The notes under the pieces: generated by a model
The model's database searches: none
What the model saw: the letters and a program-made list of their open reading frames with translations, nothing else
Told to the model about the DNA's origin: nothing
NCBI GenBank assembly: GCA_938039295.1
Contig: CALHUY010000009.1
Span: forward strand, 1-23,943
DNA from: an uncultured Solobacterium sp.
GTDB lineage: Bacteria > Bacillota_I > Bacilli_A > Erysipelotrichales > Erysipelotrichaceae
Direction of reading: 5' to 3'
DNA length: 23,943 nt
Position numbers and translations under genes: made by a program
Shown: positions 15,218-22,858 of the stretch, one piece after another
Layout of the letters: the number at the start of each line of letters is the position of its first letter
Numbering within the stretch: the first letter of the stretch is position 1

Positions 15218-15253
15218 AAGAAGATTGAATTCCTCCCTTCTTGTAATCTTCTT
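15218..15253 (-). promoter_or_regulatory. Hairpin at the 5' end of the dipeptidase leader
   Basis: Perfect 9-bp arms AAGAAGATT/AATCTTCTT with an 18-base loop. The loop contains GGGAGG, a purine-rich site like the real one at 15195-15191. It falls just after the predicted start point (about 15259) and could stabilise the message. Confidence 0.3.
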
Positions 15254-15265
15254 CTTGGTAATTTC

Positions 15266-15271
15266 ATTATA
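15266..15271 (-). promoter_or_regulatory. Predicted -10 of the dipeptidase gene
   Basis: TATAAT on the minus strand, in ACCTATAATGAAATT. The -35 at 17-18 bases is weak (CACATT or CCACAT). The leader would be about 78 bases. Confidence 0.4.
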
Positions 15272-15336
15272 GGTAATCCTTCTACAGAAATGTGGAAATA
15301 TGCTTTCATCTTTCTTGTATATTCTCGTATGAAAAA

Positions 15337-15362
15337 AAGTCACTCCCATTTGGAAGTGACTT
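15337..15362 (-). terminator. Rho-independent terminator of the NAD operon, overlapping the nadE stop
   Basis: Stem AAGTCACT/AGTGACTT followed on the minus strand by a T-run (15338-15332). The first arm includes two bases of the nadE TAA (15363-15361), so termination begins immediately. Confidence 0.9.
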
Positions 15363-17322
15363 AGGCTTTCTTAACTTGTTCTAACCAAAGCTCAGCACTG
15401 GCATCTGATGGCATACGCCAATCTCCTCTTGGAGATAGTGTAACAGAGCCAACTTTTGGTCCATCTGGTAAGCAACTACGCTTGAATTGCTGGCTGAAAA
15501 AACGCTTGAAGAATCGTAACATTGCCTCACGTACATTTTCTTTCTCTAACTCTGGATACGCTGTTAATGCTAGAACCATCATCTTTTCTGGTGAATAGCC
15601 ATAGCGTAATACATAGTATAAGAAGAAGTCATTTAGATCGTATTTACCAATCTTATCTTCAGTCTTCTGAGCAATCTTACCGTTTTCATCATGTGGTGTT
15701 AGTTCTGGTGAAATTGGTGTATCACAGATTTTTAAGAGTACTTGTTTGAGATTTTCTTGATTGCAAATATATGCATAAGTTCTACAAATGTACTGGACAA
15801 GTGTCTTTGGCACAGATGCGTTTACTGCATACATGGACATGTGATCACCATTATATGTACACCATCCTAGTGCTAGTTCAGAAAGATCACCTGTTCCAAC
15901 CACAAGTCCATTTGCCATGTTTGCGGCATCCATTAAGATGTAAGTACGCATACGGGCTTGTGCATTTTCGTAAGTTGTATCACCTTCACCTTGATAACTA
16001 CCAGGATGACCAATCTGTTTGAGATGTGCTTGTACACCCTCTTCAATCGCAACTTCATGCATCTCTACATCTAATGCACGCATTAAATCTAAGGCATTGT
16101 TATATGTATATGAAGTTGTATTACCATGGCTTGGTAAGGTATAGCAGATGATATGAATATCAGGTACTAGCTTTCTTGCTTGATGACATACAAGTAATGC
16201 AAGTGTACTATCCAAACCACCTGAGATACCAATTACAAGATTCTTAATTCCTGTGGAACGAACACGTGTAGCTAGACCATTTGCTTGAATCTCTAAAATC
16301 TTCATACAACGACGCCCACGCTCTTCATCATCAACTGGCACAAATGGATTACGATTCACAACATAGTCTTCTTTGCGTAATGCATCCACTAGTTCATCTA
16401 CTGTAATTTCATCTTGATTGCAAATTGGTTTGATAGAAACATCTACATATACATAGTCATCATGATTTTCTTCTAAATCAAATGTTGTCTGGTGACGACG
16501 ATTCTTTTCAATAGACTCTAAATCAATCACAACAGTTTCAACCTTTGTATCTTCTGGGAAGATGGAATCTGTTAACAGACGCCCATTGCAAGCAATCATA
16601 CTATGACCAGAGAAGACAAGGTCTGTACTGCTTTCATCTGTTGCACTAGATACATATAAATAAGCACAATAACAACTAGCACTCTGTTGTAATACCATTG
16701 TACGACGATAGTCCTGCTTACCAATGATTTCATCCGACGCAGATAGATTTGCGATGATATTGGCACCCGCAAGACATGCATGCGTGCTTGGTTTATCAGG
16801 TACCCATAAATCCTCACAGATATCTAAACCAACGATAGCCCCACTACGGCTATCACATGCTAGTACGTTTCTGCCAAATGGGATAAACTCATCACCTAAT
16901 TGAATCATTTGGCTAACGATATTCTTACCGCTTGTAAACCATCTACTTTCATAGAACTCACTGTATGTCGGAAGATTAATCTTAGGCACAATCCCTACAA
17001 TGACACCTTCTGAGATATATACTGCACAGTTATATAAGTGATTTTCAAAACGCAACGGTGCACCAACCACAACCGTTAGTCCCTCTAGTTTATTTGACGC
17101 ATTAGCAATCTTGAATAATCCATCCTCTACTGCATCTAACAGTGTAAACTGTCCAAAAAGATCGCCACAAGTATATCCAGTCAAACATAATTCTGGATAT
17201 ACTAGGAATCCTGCATCCACATTTTCATTCATTGTTTGGATGATTTGTGCAACGTTATATGTGACATTTGCTACTTTCATCCTTGGTACGACTGTACCAA
17301 CTTTTATCATTCTATTTTTCAT
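15361..17322 (-). CDS. nadE: Glutamine-dependent NAD+ synthetase
   Basis: This 653-residue enzyme makes NAD+ from nicotinate adenine dinucleotide, ATP and glutamine. The N-terminal nitrilase-type glutaminase has the E44 (YPELCLTGY), K114 (VPKINLPTY) and C169 (LDICEDLW) triad. The C-terminal synthetase has the PP-loop GISGGLDST (365-373) plus VVGTGDLSELALGW, TYNGDHM and the end region GDWRMPSDAS. Length and two-domain layout match the long Gln-dependent class, so no separate ammonia source is needed. The ATG at 17322 follows GAGG with 6 bases spacing and lies 11 bases inside the nadD end, so translation is coupled. It is the last gene of the operon. Confidence 0.97.
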   Translation of the reverse strand: MKNRMIKVGTVVPRMKVANVTYNVAQIIQTMNENVDAGFLVYPELCLTGYTCGDLFGQFTLLDAVEDGLFKIANASNKLEGLTVVVGAPLRFENHLYNCAVYISEGVIVGIVPKINLPTYSEFYESRWFTSGKNIVSQMIQLGDEFIPFGRNVLACDSRSGAIVGLDICEDLWVPDKPSTHACLAGANIIANLSASDEIIGKQDYRRTMVLQQSASCYCAYLYVSSATDESSTDLVFSGHSMIACNGRLLTDSIFPEDTKVETVVIDLESIEKNRRHQTTFDLEENHDDYVYVDVSIKPICNQDEITVDELVDALRKEDYVVNRNPFVPVDDEERGRRCMKILEIQANGLATRVRSTGIKNLVIGISGGLDSTLALLVCHQARKLVPDIHIICYTLPSHGNTTSYTYNNALDLMRALDVEMHEVAIEEGVQAHLKQIGHPGSYQGEGDTTYENAQARMRTYILMDAANMANGLVVGTGDLSELALGWCTYNGDHMSMYAVNASVPKTLVQYICRTYAYICNQENLKQVLLKICDTPISPELTPHDENGKIAQKTEDKIGKYDLNDFFLYYVLRYGYSPEKMMVLALTAYPELEKENVREAMLRFFKRFFSQQFKRSCLPDGPKVGSVTLSPRGDWRMPSDASAELWLEQVKKA

Positions 17323-17944
17323 GATTATCCTCGCTGAAAAGGTAACTACTTAGACCATGTAATTCTTTTGGTAATGTATCCTGTAGTATTTGTATCGCAT
17401 CTTTTGCGATGAGAAATTGCTTACGTACTTCGGAAGAGGAAATATGATGATATTCCTTTGGTGTATGTACAATTTCAATGTATTCTGAAAGACTAGAGAG
17501 ATATGGATCATCCGCTATCATCTGCTCGCAATCATCGTCATATCTTGCCATACATACAATGCCAAATTCCTTAGCAATCTCTTCTACATGTTTCCAACCG
17601 GTTTTTAATTCTGGTAACTTATCAGAACCAAACAATAACCTGCAAGCATACCCTTTCTCTTTTAGATAACAGAGCGTTTGATAGGTACGGGGTTGACTTT
17701 CTTCCTTTAACTCATAGTCACTGACAATAAGCTTTGGATGTGCTTTACAGATAGTTTCTAGCATTGCTAGTCGATCTGCATCAGGGAAGGCAAAGTTCTT
17801 TGCTTGATCATGTTCGATATAGCTCATTTTACTAGGCATGAAGATAACCTTTGTGGCAGCTGTTTTTTCACAAGCATATTCTGCTAGTTCGATATGAGCT
17901 TTCGTCGGTGGATTAAAGGCTCCACCAAATAACAGATAACTCAA
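17312..17944 (-). CDS. nadD: Nicotinate-nucleotide adenylyltransferase
   Basis: A 210-residue nucleotidyltransferase that joins NaMN and ATP into nicotinate adenine dinucleotide. The nucleotide-binding signature is FGGAFNPPTKAHIELA (H17), with FGSDKL (105-110) and the C-terminal ISSSEVR (168-174) that corresponds to ISST-x-IR. The sequence differs from textbook NadD, which has GGTFDPIHxGH, so this may be an operon-specific form or a second copy. The start codon is TTG (17944), 6 bases after GGAGG. The stop of pncB (TGA) overlaps it as TTGA. No in-frame ATG gives a better start. Placement between pncB and nadE supports the assignment. Confidence 0.9.
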   Translation of the reverse strand: MSYLLFGGAFNPPTKAHIELAEYACEKTAATKVIFMPSKMSYIEHDQAKNFAFPDADRLAMLETICKAHPKLIVSDYELKEESQPRTYQTLCYLKEKGYACRLLFGSDKLPELKTGWKHVEEIAKEFGIVCMARYDDDCEQMIADDPYLSSLSEYIEIVHTPKEYHHISSSEVRKQFLIAKDAIQILQDTLPKELHGLSSYLFSEDNHEK

Positions 17945-19458
17945 ATGATGCCTCCATGGAGTTTCTCATATAACTCCTCTCTCAGTTTAGCTACAGCAGG
18001 TGTTAAGTCTACATAATGCTTATGTGGCATCTCTGTACGTAGTTCAGATTCCCAAACACGGTATTGAAGTTGTTCCTTTACATATTCCTTCTTTGCACGA
18101 ATGTCTGGTAGATCTAACACAATCTCACCGTTTAACATATGTGGAATTAAAATTCTTTCAACGTGACTTGGAATAATTGTCTTACGTCTTTCAAAGGCAT
18201 CTGGATCAAGGTTAACAATCTCAACAGGTTTACCATTTTCAATCACTTCTGTATCAAGGGAGATAATATCACACTGTCCCTTTCCTTCTTCATCAAATAC
18301 ACGCCAAGCCATTAGTTTGCCTGGAATTATTGCCTTACTAGAGGAATCAGAACACTTCATCTTTGGTGTATAGCTACCATCCTTTTCTTTAACAGCGACT
18401 AACTTGTATACACCACCAAAGACAGGATCTGTCGCAGCTGTAATCAGTTTTTCTCCTACTCCATAATAGTCAAACTTTGCATGTTCATAGAGTTCCATAT
18501 TTGCCATCTTCTTTTCATCTAAAGAATTAGATGCGACAAGTTTGATATATGGCTTGCCTGCTTCATCTAAAGCACGACGTAAACGCTTATAACCACGTGC
18601 TAAGTCACCAGAGTCAATACGTGCACTCTTTACACGTTTATTTGGATCATTTGGATACTTCGCAATCAATTCATCATCTAATTGAATAAGATGTGGAAGA
18701 CCTGAATCGAAGATACTATACGTATCAAGCAATAATGATACGTTTTCAGGATATGTTTCCGCATAAGCACGGAAGGCATCCATCTCAGTTGGGAAGAATT
18801 CGATATAACTATGTGCAACTGTTCCAAGAGCCTTTACATCTGGTCCATACTTCATCTCCGCAAGACAGTTTGCAGTACCGATACAGCCACCTAAGATGGC
18901 CGCATAGGCACCATCATTACCTGCAGACATACCCTGTGCACGACGTGTTCCAAATTCCATGACATTTCTTGGCGTCTTATTACTTAGACCAGTAATGCGT
19001 GTTGCCTTAGTGGCAATCAAGGAATGGAAGTTCATCGTCTGTAGTAAGTATGTTTCAATTAGGACTGCACCTACCATATCACACTCAATACGTACCATTG
19101 GTACCTGAGGATAACATACAGTACCCTCACGCAACATGTACACATCACCCTTCCATTTATAGTTACGTAGATATTCACAGAATTCTGGACTCATACCCTT
19201 GGTTAATAACCACTGAATATCAAAGTCTGTAAAGTGATAGTTCTTTAAGAAACGCAATAGCTTCTGTTGACCACAGCTAATTGCGTATCCACCATCATCT
19301 GGATTATCTCTAAAGAACATGTTAAATACCATGATGGTATCTTTGTATCCATGCATGAATAGTGAGTTTGCCATGGAGAATTCATAGAAGTCTGTGACCA
19401 TCGCTGGATTGTCATAATCTTCATCTGGGATATATGGTTCTACTTGAATGTTGTTCAT
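17941..19458 (-). CDS. pncB: Nicotinate phosphoribosyltransferase
   Basis: This 505-residue enzyme converts nicotinate and PRPP (with ATP) into NaMN, the entry step of the Preiss-Handler salvage route. Family signatures are NPAMVTDFYEFSMANSLF near the N-terminus, VMEFGTRRAQG (about 167-176), LGTVAHSYIEFF with H216, the position autophosphorylated in the family, ARIDSGDLARGYK, and VASNSLDE with GVGEKL. Its length fits the long Firmicute-type enzyme. The GAGG used by its ATG at 19458 overlaps the pncA stop codon. It has a 4-base overlap with nadD downstream. Confidence 0.95.
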   Translation of the reverse strand: MNNIQVEPYIPDEDYDNPAMVTDFYEFSMANSLFMHGYKDTIMVFNMFFRDNPDDGGYAISCGQQKLLRFLKNYHFTDFDIQWLLTKGMSPEFCEYLRNYKWKGDVYMLREGTVCYPQVPMVRIECDMVGAVLIETYLLQTMNFHSLIATKATRITGLSNKTPRNVMEFGTRRAQGMSAGNDGAYAAILGGCIGTANCLAEMKYGPDVKALGTVAHSYIEFFPTEMDAFRAYAETYPENVSLLLDTYSIFDSGLPHLIQLDDELIAKYPNDPNKRVKSARIDSGDLARGYKRLRRALDEAGKPYIKLVASNSLDEKKMANMELYEHAKFDYYGVGEKLITAATDPVFGGVYKLVAVKEKDGSYTPKMKCSDSSSKAIIPGKLMAWRVFDEEGKGQCDIISLDTEVIENGKPVEIVNLDPDAFERRKTIIPSHVERILIPHMLNGEIVLDLPDIRAKKEYVKEQLQYRVWESELRTEMPHKHYVDLTPAVAKLREELYEKLHGGII

Positions 19459-19467
19459 ATCATTTCC

Positions 19468-19986
19468 TCATTTTTCTATTTCAATCTGACAGGAAGACAT
19501 TACATCGAGTGCTTCCTTTTGTTTATCTATTGTTGTCGCAGCACATGCTTGCGGTAAAACTGTAATCTTTGTGTTTGGCAAATGTGTACGTAATAGTAAT
19601 GCATTTGTTACAACACAAATATCTGTACAGATACCAATTAGTACAATTTCTTCTGGAGCTAGCTTTTGTAATTCTACTGCTAGATTGAGTGATCCAAAGG
19701 TATCCTTCTCAAATATTTTAGCACCACGTTTATGAAGTGCTTCTTCGATACTCTTTGGAAATCTCCAACCCTCTGTATATTTAATACAGTGTACAACCGG
19801 TAAGTATTTTCCTTCCAAAGTATTGAGATAATTTGTATCATGTGTATCCTGTGTCGCAAAGACCATATCATATTTTGATGAGTTGATTTCCTCAACCATC
19901 TTTGCAAGGGCAGCCTCTGCCTCTTTTGTGCCAAGAGAGCCTGATACAAAATCATTTTGAATATCAATTGCAATAAGTACTTTCAT
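19468..19986 (-). CDS. pncA: Nicotinamidase
   Basis: This 172-residue isochorismatase-fold enzyme deamidates nicotinamide to nicotinate and ammonia. The catalytic triad is D8 (IDIQNDF), K94 (FEKDTFG) and C124 (GICTDICVVTNAL). D47 and H49 (QDTHD) with H66 (VVHCIKYTEGW) are the expected metal ligands. The PncA order of motifs, size and operon partners favour nicotinamidase over other cysteine hydrolases of this fold. Its ATG shares one base with the nrtR stop (TAATG), so it is translationally coupled to the regulator. Product nicotinate is the substrate of PncB, encoded 9 bases downstream. Confidence 0.95.
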   Translation of the reverse strand: MKVLIAIDIQNDFVSGSLGTKEAEAALAKMVEEINSSKYDMVFATQDTHDTNYLNTLEGKYLPVVHCIKYTEGWRFPKSIEEALHKRGAKIFEKDTFGSLNLAVELQKLAPEEIVLIGICTDICVVTNALLLRTHLPNTKITVLPQACAATTIDKQKEALDVMSSCQIEIEK

Positions 19987-20846
19987 TATAACGTCTCCTT
20001 TACAAATGGTAGTAGTGGATTAAAGCTATAGGTTGCGACTTTTCTACCGTTTACAATCGTTGTATTACCTGTAGCCACTAACATCTTTTTAATATCCCGC
20101 CTAAAATTACCTGTATCAACTGGGTGATTGACGATAGCCTCATAAACTTCCTGAATTTCACGTAGTGTACATTCCTTCGGTAACAGGTTAAACATAATAC
20201 CTGTAGAAGCTGCACGATTACGTACAACATCAATTGCCATATTAATTGCTTTGATGTGATCAGCTGCTAGTTTTGCGTTAGAACTTTCTAGTAACTTGGA
20301 TCTTGTCTGTACGTAGTTATCACAAGCAGTATCATAAATTTCATAGCGTAGATGAATTCCTTTTTCTTCTTCATCTAACATAAGTATACTCTTACGCTCA
20401 TGACCATCTGTTGTCATAGTGATCTTTTGGATGGTAAACCAACCTGTATCCATCGCATCATCACCAGCAGATGTCATCTTAATATTTTCGGCTGGTGTCA
20501 TAGACAAGTAAACTGTCGTAATCACACGTGTACGTGGGTCACGGTCCGCATTTCCAAATGTATATAATTGTCTAAAGTACGTAGAATCAAAAAGATTGGT
20601 TTCCTCTTCTAATTCTCGTTTCATCGCAGCATCCAGATCCTCATCAAAGTTCACAAAACCACCAGGCATAGCCCAATCATGAATAAATGGATGATCCTTA
20701 CGTTTGACTAATAACACCTTTAATTTCCCCTTTAATACTGTTAATAAAATCATATCAACAGTATTACTCGGCCTTCTATATTGTGTTTCATCATACCGAG
20801 CAAGGAATTCCTCTAGTGTTTCACCACGTTCATTTCTTTCTTCCAT
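19986..20846 (-). CDS. nrtR: NrtR: Nudix-type transcriptional regulator of NAD metabolism
   Basis: This 286-residue protein has an N-terminal Nudix domain (about 30-160; MPGGFVNFDED..., REL at 77-79, EEET at 80-83). It also has a C-terminal winged helix-turn-helix (about 215-280; CTLREIQEVYEAI, FRRDIKKML). The Nudix box (G-x5-E-x7-REUxEExGU) is intact except that the last Gly is N84, compatible with a ligand-binding domain with reduced or no hydrolysis. Characterised NrtR proteins repress NAD genes and release DNA on binding ADP-ribose or a related NAD metabolite. AAGGAG precedes the ATG. As first gene it would autoregulate the whole operon through the palindrome at 20857-20875. Confidence 0.93.
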   Translation of the reverse strand: MEERNERGETLEEFLARYDETQYRRPSNTVDMILLTVLKGKLKVLLVKRKDHPFIHDWAMPGGFVNFDEDLDAAMKRELEEETNLFDSTYFRQLYTFGNADRDPRTRVITTVYLSMTPAENIKMTSAGDDAMDTGWFTIQKITMTTDGHERKSILMLDEEEKGIHLRYEIYDTACDNYVQTRSKLLESSNAKLAADHIKAINMAIDVVRNRAASTGIMFNLLPKECTLREIQEVYEAIVNHPVDTGNFRRDIKKMLVATGNTTIVNGRKVATYSFNPLLPFVKETL

Positions 20847-20856
20847 GGTTTCTCCT

Positions 20857-20875
20857 TATAGTCATTTTGACTATA
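20857..20875. promoter_or_regulatory. Probable NrtR operator
   Basis: TATAGTCA-TTT-TGACTATA is a perfect 8-bp inverted repeat with a 3-base centre. It sits at the predicted start point of the NAD operon, between the -10 and the ribosome binding site. No other copy was noticed in the window. Assignment to NrtR is by position and symmetry. Confidence 0.7.
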
Positions 20876-20878
20876 TAT

Positions 20879-20906
20879 ATTATAATCTACTTTTCTTGTT
20901 TGTCAA
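20879..20906 (-). promoter_or_regulatory. Promoter of the nrtR-pncA-pncB-nadD-nadE operon
   Basis: Consensus -35 TTGACA (20906-20901), 16-base spacer, consensus -10 TATAAT (20884-20879). This is the strongest promoter in the window, as expected for one controlled by a repressor. The start point is near 20872. Confidence 0.85.
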
Positions 20907-20909
20907 AAA

Positions 20910-20935
20910 AAGTGATTGTTTAATTACAATCACTT
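20910..20935 (-). terminator. Terminator of the small membrane-protein gene, abutting the NAD-operon promoter
   Basis: Stem AAGTGATTGT/ACAATCACTT (10 bp, 6-base loop) then TTTTTTT on the minus strand. The stop codon of the upstream gene (20932-20930) is inside the stem. The last T residues form the start of the -35 TTGACA of the NAD operon. Confidence 0.9.
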
Positions 20936-21421
20936 CTTCATACGCTTATATTTATTGCCAACTTTTTCCTTCATGAAAGCAAGTACATCTGCTTTTTGTT
21001 CAAACTCATACTCTACAAGTTCTACATTTGTGCTTTCTTTCTTTGAAGATGATGTTAGATATAGATTGAAGAACTTCTTATCATCCTTATAATCATAACC
21101 ACTGAGTTCCTTCCATGCATGGAATTTACCATTGGTTACATAACCCTCTTCTCCAATTCCATCTTTCGCTAACCAATACGCAACAATCGCAACGATGATA
21201 ACGATAACACGTAAGATATCAAAAACAGTAATCGTATTACCAATCAAAGAAACTAACGTTAAACCTACAATTACGATGAGAGTGATCTTAGTCGCATCCC
21301 ATTGTCTTCCTGCATATTTAATCTTTCCCTTTGTATTGGCTAAACGATAAAACATCAAACCTGCAAATGCGCCGAATGCTAATGTAACTAATAAGTTTCC
21401 GTAGAATAATGGCTGATTCAT
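20930..21421 (-). CDS. Small membrane protein with C-terminal cytoplasmic domain (DUF5673-like)
   Basis: The 163-residue reading starts at the ATG at 21421, 8 bases after GAGG; in-frame upstream ATGs (21448, 21427) lack proper spacing. Three hydrophobic segments are seen at about 8-27, 45-62 and 66-85. They are followed by a soluble domain (GEEGYVTNGKFHAWKELSGY, VELVEYEFEQ, MKEKVGNKYKRMKK), the small beta-rich fold pattern of DUF5673-type proteins. The family has no known function. It is single-gene, divergent from the Cof phosphatase and followed at once by the NAD operon, from which its terminator separates it. Confidence 0.7.
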   Translation of the reverse strand: MNQPLFYGNLLVTLAFGAFAGLMFYRLANTKGKIKYAGRQWDATKITLIVIVGLTLVSLIGNTITVFDILRVIVIIVAIVAYWLAKDGIGEEGYVTNGKFHAWKELSGYDYKDDKKFFNLYLTSSSKKESTNVELVEYEFEQKADVLAFMKEKVGNKYKRMKK

Positions 21422-21453
21422 TTTCATTTCCTCACATACTAATAACAATCTTC

Positions 21454-21462
21454 ATTATACCA
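21454..21462 (-). promoter_or_regulatory. Extended -10 promoter of the small membrane-protein gene
   Basis: Minus-strand TGG TATAAT, 33 bases before the ATG. The -35 is weak (ATGCTT at 17 bases), which an extended -10 can compensate. Confidence 0.55.
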
Positions 21463-21522
21463 TAGCAAATCTGAATAAGCATATCATCAAATTTTTTGAA
21501 TTTTACATATATTCAGTATTAC

Positions 21523-21551
21523 TTGCTAATCTTCTTTGAACAAACTAAAAT
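21523..21551 (+). promoter_or_regulatory. Predicted leaderless promoter of the Cof-type phosphatase
   Basis: TTGCTA (21523-21528), 17-base spacer, TAAAAT (21546-21551), then ACATCT and the ATG at 21558. The start point would be the A of ATG. No Shine-Dalgarno sequence is present. Confidence 0.5.
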
Positions 21552-21557
21552 ACATCT

Positions 21558-22388
21558 ATGATAAAAAAAGACATTAAACTCTTTGCAACAGATTTAGATG
21601 GAACATTATTTGCACGTCCTGCACACTTAACACAATACGCAACAGAAACGTTACGTATGCTAAGAGCACAAGGTACACGTGTTGCAATCTGTACTGGCCG
21701 TCATTACGAGCGTATTCTTAATGGCTTTCCAAATGATATCTATGACTATATCGTTTCCAACAATGGCCAAGACATTTACTTTGTAAAAGAGAATGAACAC
21801 ATCACTCTTCCAGTATTAACAAAAGAAGAGATTCATGGTCTACTTCCACTTGCAGAAAAGTACCCTGTTATCTTAATGGCATCGACAGATAAAGATTTTC
21901 TAACAACCGGTTCAAAAAAGAACTACATCGCATTAACTCTCTTCCGTCTATGCATGCAAGTACGTGACTTAATTCAACATCGTCACATTCAAAAAGCAGA
22001 TATCGATTTCAATCTTGAAAACCTCGAAAATAAATATATTATCAAGATTTGTTTCTCGGGTACTGCAGGTACGCTCAAAAAACTTGCCAAAGAGATTCCT
22101 ACGGATAAGTACTCCGTATTCTTTGTCAATCCAAACTGGTTAGAGGTTCAACCACATGGGATTGATAAAGGTAATGGTCTTCGGATAATTATGGAACGAG
22201 AGAATATCTTACCAGAACAAGTCTGTGCAATTGGCGATGGTGAAAATGATTTATCCATGCTAGAGGTTGCGGGTGTAAAGGTTGCGATGGGCAATGCAAT
22301 GCCATGTCTAAAAGAAATTGCGACTGACCACGCAGACCACTACTTCCAAGAAGGTTGTGCCAATTGGATACGTAAAAATTTACTGTAA
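21558..22388 (+). CDS. Cof-type HAD-IIB phosphatase
   Basis: This 276-residue hydrolase of the Cof/YidA group dephosphorylates small phosphorylated metabolites, such as sugar phosphates or cofactor phosphates. Motif I is FATDLDGTL (D12 nucleophile, D14 acid/base), motif II VAICTGR (T46), motif III GIDKGNGL (K204), motif IV IGDGENDLSML (D227, D231). The C2-type cap lies between about 85 and 190. Unlike the HAD protein at 13185 it has the normal DxD pair. There is no ribosome binding site; a -10-like hexamer lies exactly 6 bases before the ATG. The next gene follows after 41 bases in the same direction. Confidence 0.9.
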   Translation: MIKKDIKLFATDLDGTLFARPAHLTQYATETLRMLRAQGTRVAICTGRHYERILNGFPNDIYDYIVSNNGQDIYFVKENEHITLPVLTKEEIHGLLPLAEKYPVILMASTDKDFLTTGSKKNYIALTLFRLCMQVRDLIQHRHIQKADIDFNLENLENKYIIKICFSGTAGTLKKLAKEIPTDKYSVFFVNPNWLEVQPHGIDKGNGLRIIMERENILPEQVCAIGDGENDLSMLEVAGVKVAMGNAMPCLKEIATDHADHYFQEGCANWIRKNLL

Positions 22389-22429
22389 AGAATATTTCTC
22401 TTTTGAATAAACAGGAGTAAACTAAAATT

Positions 22430-22846
22430 ATGAATACATTAGAAAACGATATTACAGAAGCCATCTTCGCAGCCGAAGATGCACTACAACACTTATATCA
22501 AGCAAAAAAATTCCTCAAGAAAGCAAGAAACTGGGGGTTATTCGATATCTTTGCTGGTGGTTTTATTACCTCTATCATCAAGCATAGTCATATTGAAAAA
22601 GCGCAAGAAGAAATCAGATATGCAAAAGTCGCTTTAGAGAATCTAACTCGTGAATTACAAGATGTAGGAGATTATATTACAGTTGATATTGAGATTGATA
22701 CTTTTGCAAAAGTTACAGACTATCTTCTCGACAACTTTGTCTCAGACATCTATGTACAATCCAAAATCAACAATGCTAGCCAGCAGGTTGATGATGCAAT
22801 CTATGAAACAGAAAAGATTCTAAACGTATTAAAAAATGCACAATGA
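22430..22846 (+). CDS. Conserved helical protein of unknown function
   Basis: A 138-residue, charged, mainly alpha-helical protein with no signal peptide. Long heptad-like stretches (AEDALQHLYQAKKFLKKA, EKAQEEIRYAKVALENL, QVDDAIYETEKILNVL) suggest a helical bundle or coiled coil. A short Gly-rich patch, NWGLFDIFAGGFITSIIKHS, is a recognisable conserved feature of a family seen in Firmicutes, for which I know no assigned role. AGGAG (22413-22417) is 12 bases from the ATG, a long spacing. It is probably cotranscribed with the Cof phosphatase. Its stop codon lies in the loop of the terminator. Confidence 0.75.
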   Translation: MNTLENDITEAIFAAEDALQHLYQAKKFLKKARNWGLFDIFAGGFITSIIKHSHIEKAQEEIRYAKVALENLTRELQDVGDYITVDIEIDTFAKVTDYLLDNFVSDIYVQSKINNASQQVDDAIYETEKILNVLKNAQ

Positions 22847-22858
22847 TGTGCATTTTTT
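22831..22858. terminator. Bidirectional terminator shared by convergent genes
   Basis: A perfect 12-bp stem AAAAAATGCACA/TGTGCATTTTTT with loop ATGA gives T-runs in both directions. It covers the end of the helical-protein gene (stop in the loop) and the TAA of the convergent hydrolase (22859-22857). Confidence 0.93.

Noticed and set aside
15182..15349. 56-residue N-terminal extension of the C69 dipeptidase
   Set aside because: It precedes a full signal peptide with its own GGAGG and overlaps the predicted promoter and leader hairpin.
19680..19973. Minus-strand frame overlapping pncA in another phase
   Set aside because: It is an alternate-frame reading of pncA with no ribosome binding site; pncA has all catalytic and metal residues.
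20847..20935. Riboswitch-type leader for the NAD operon
   Set aside because: The predicted leader is only about 26 bases; control is explained by the operator and NrtR.
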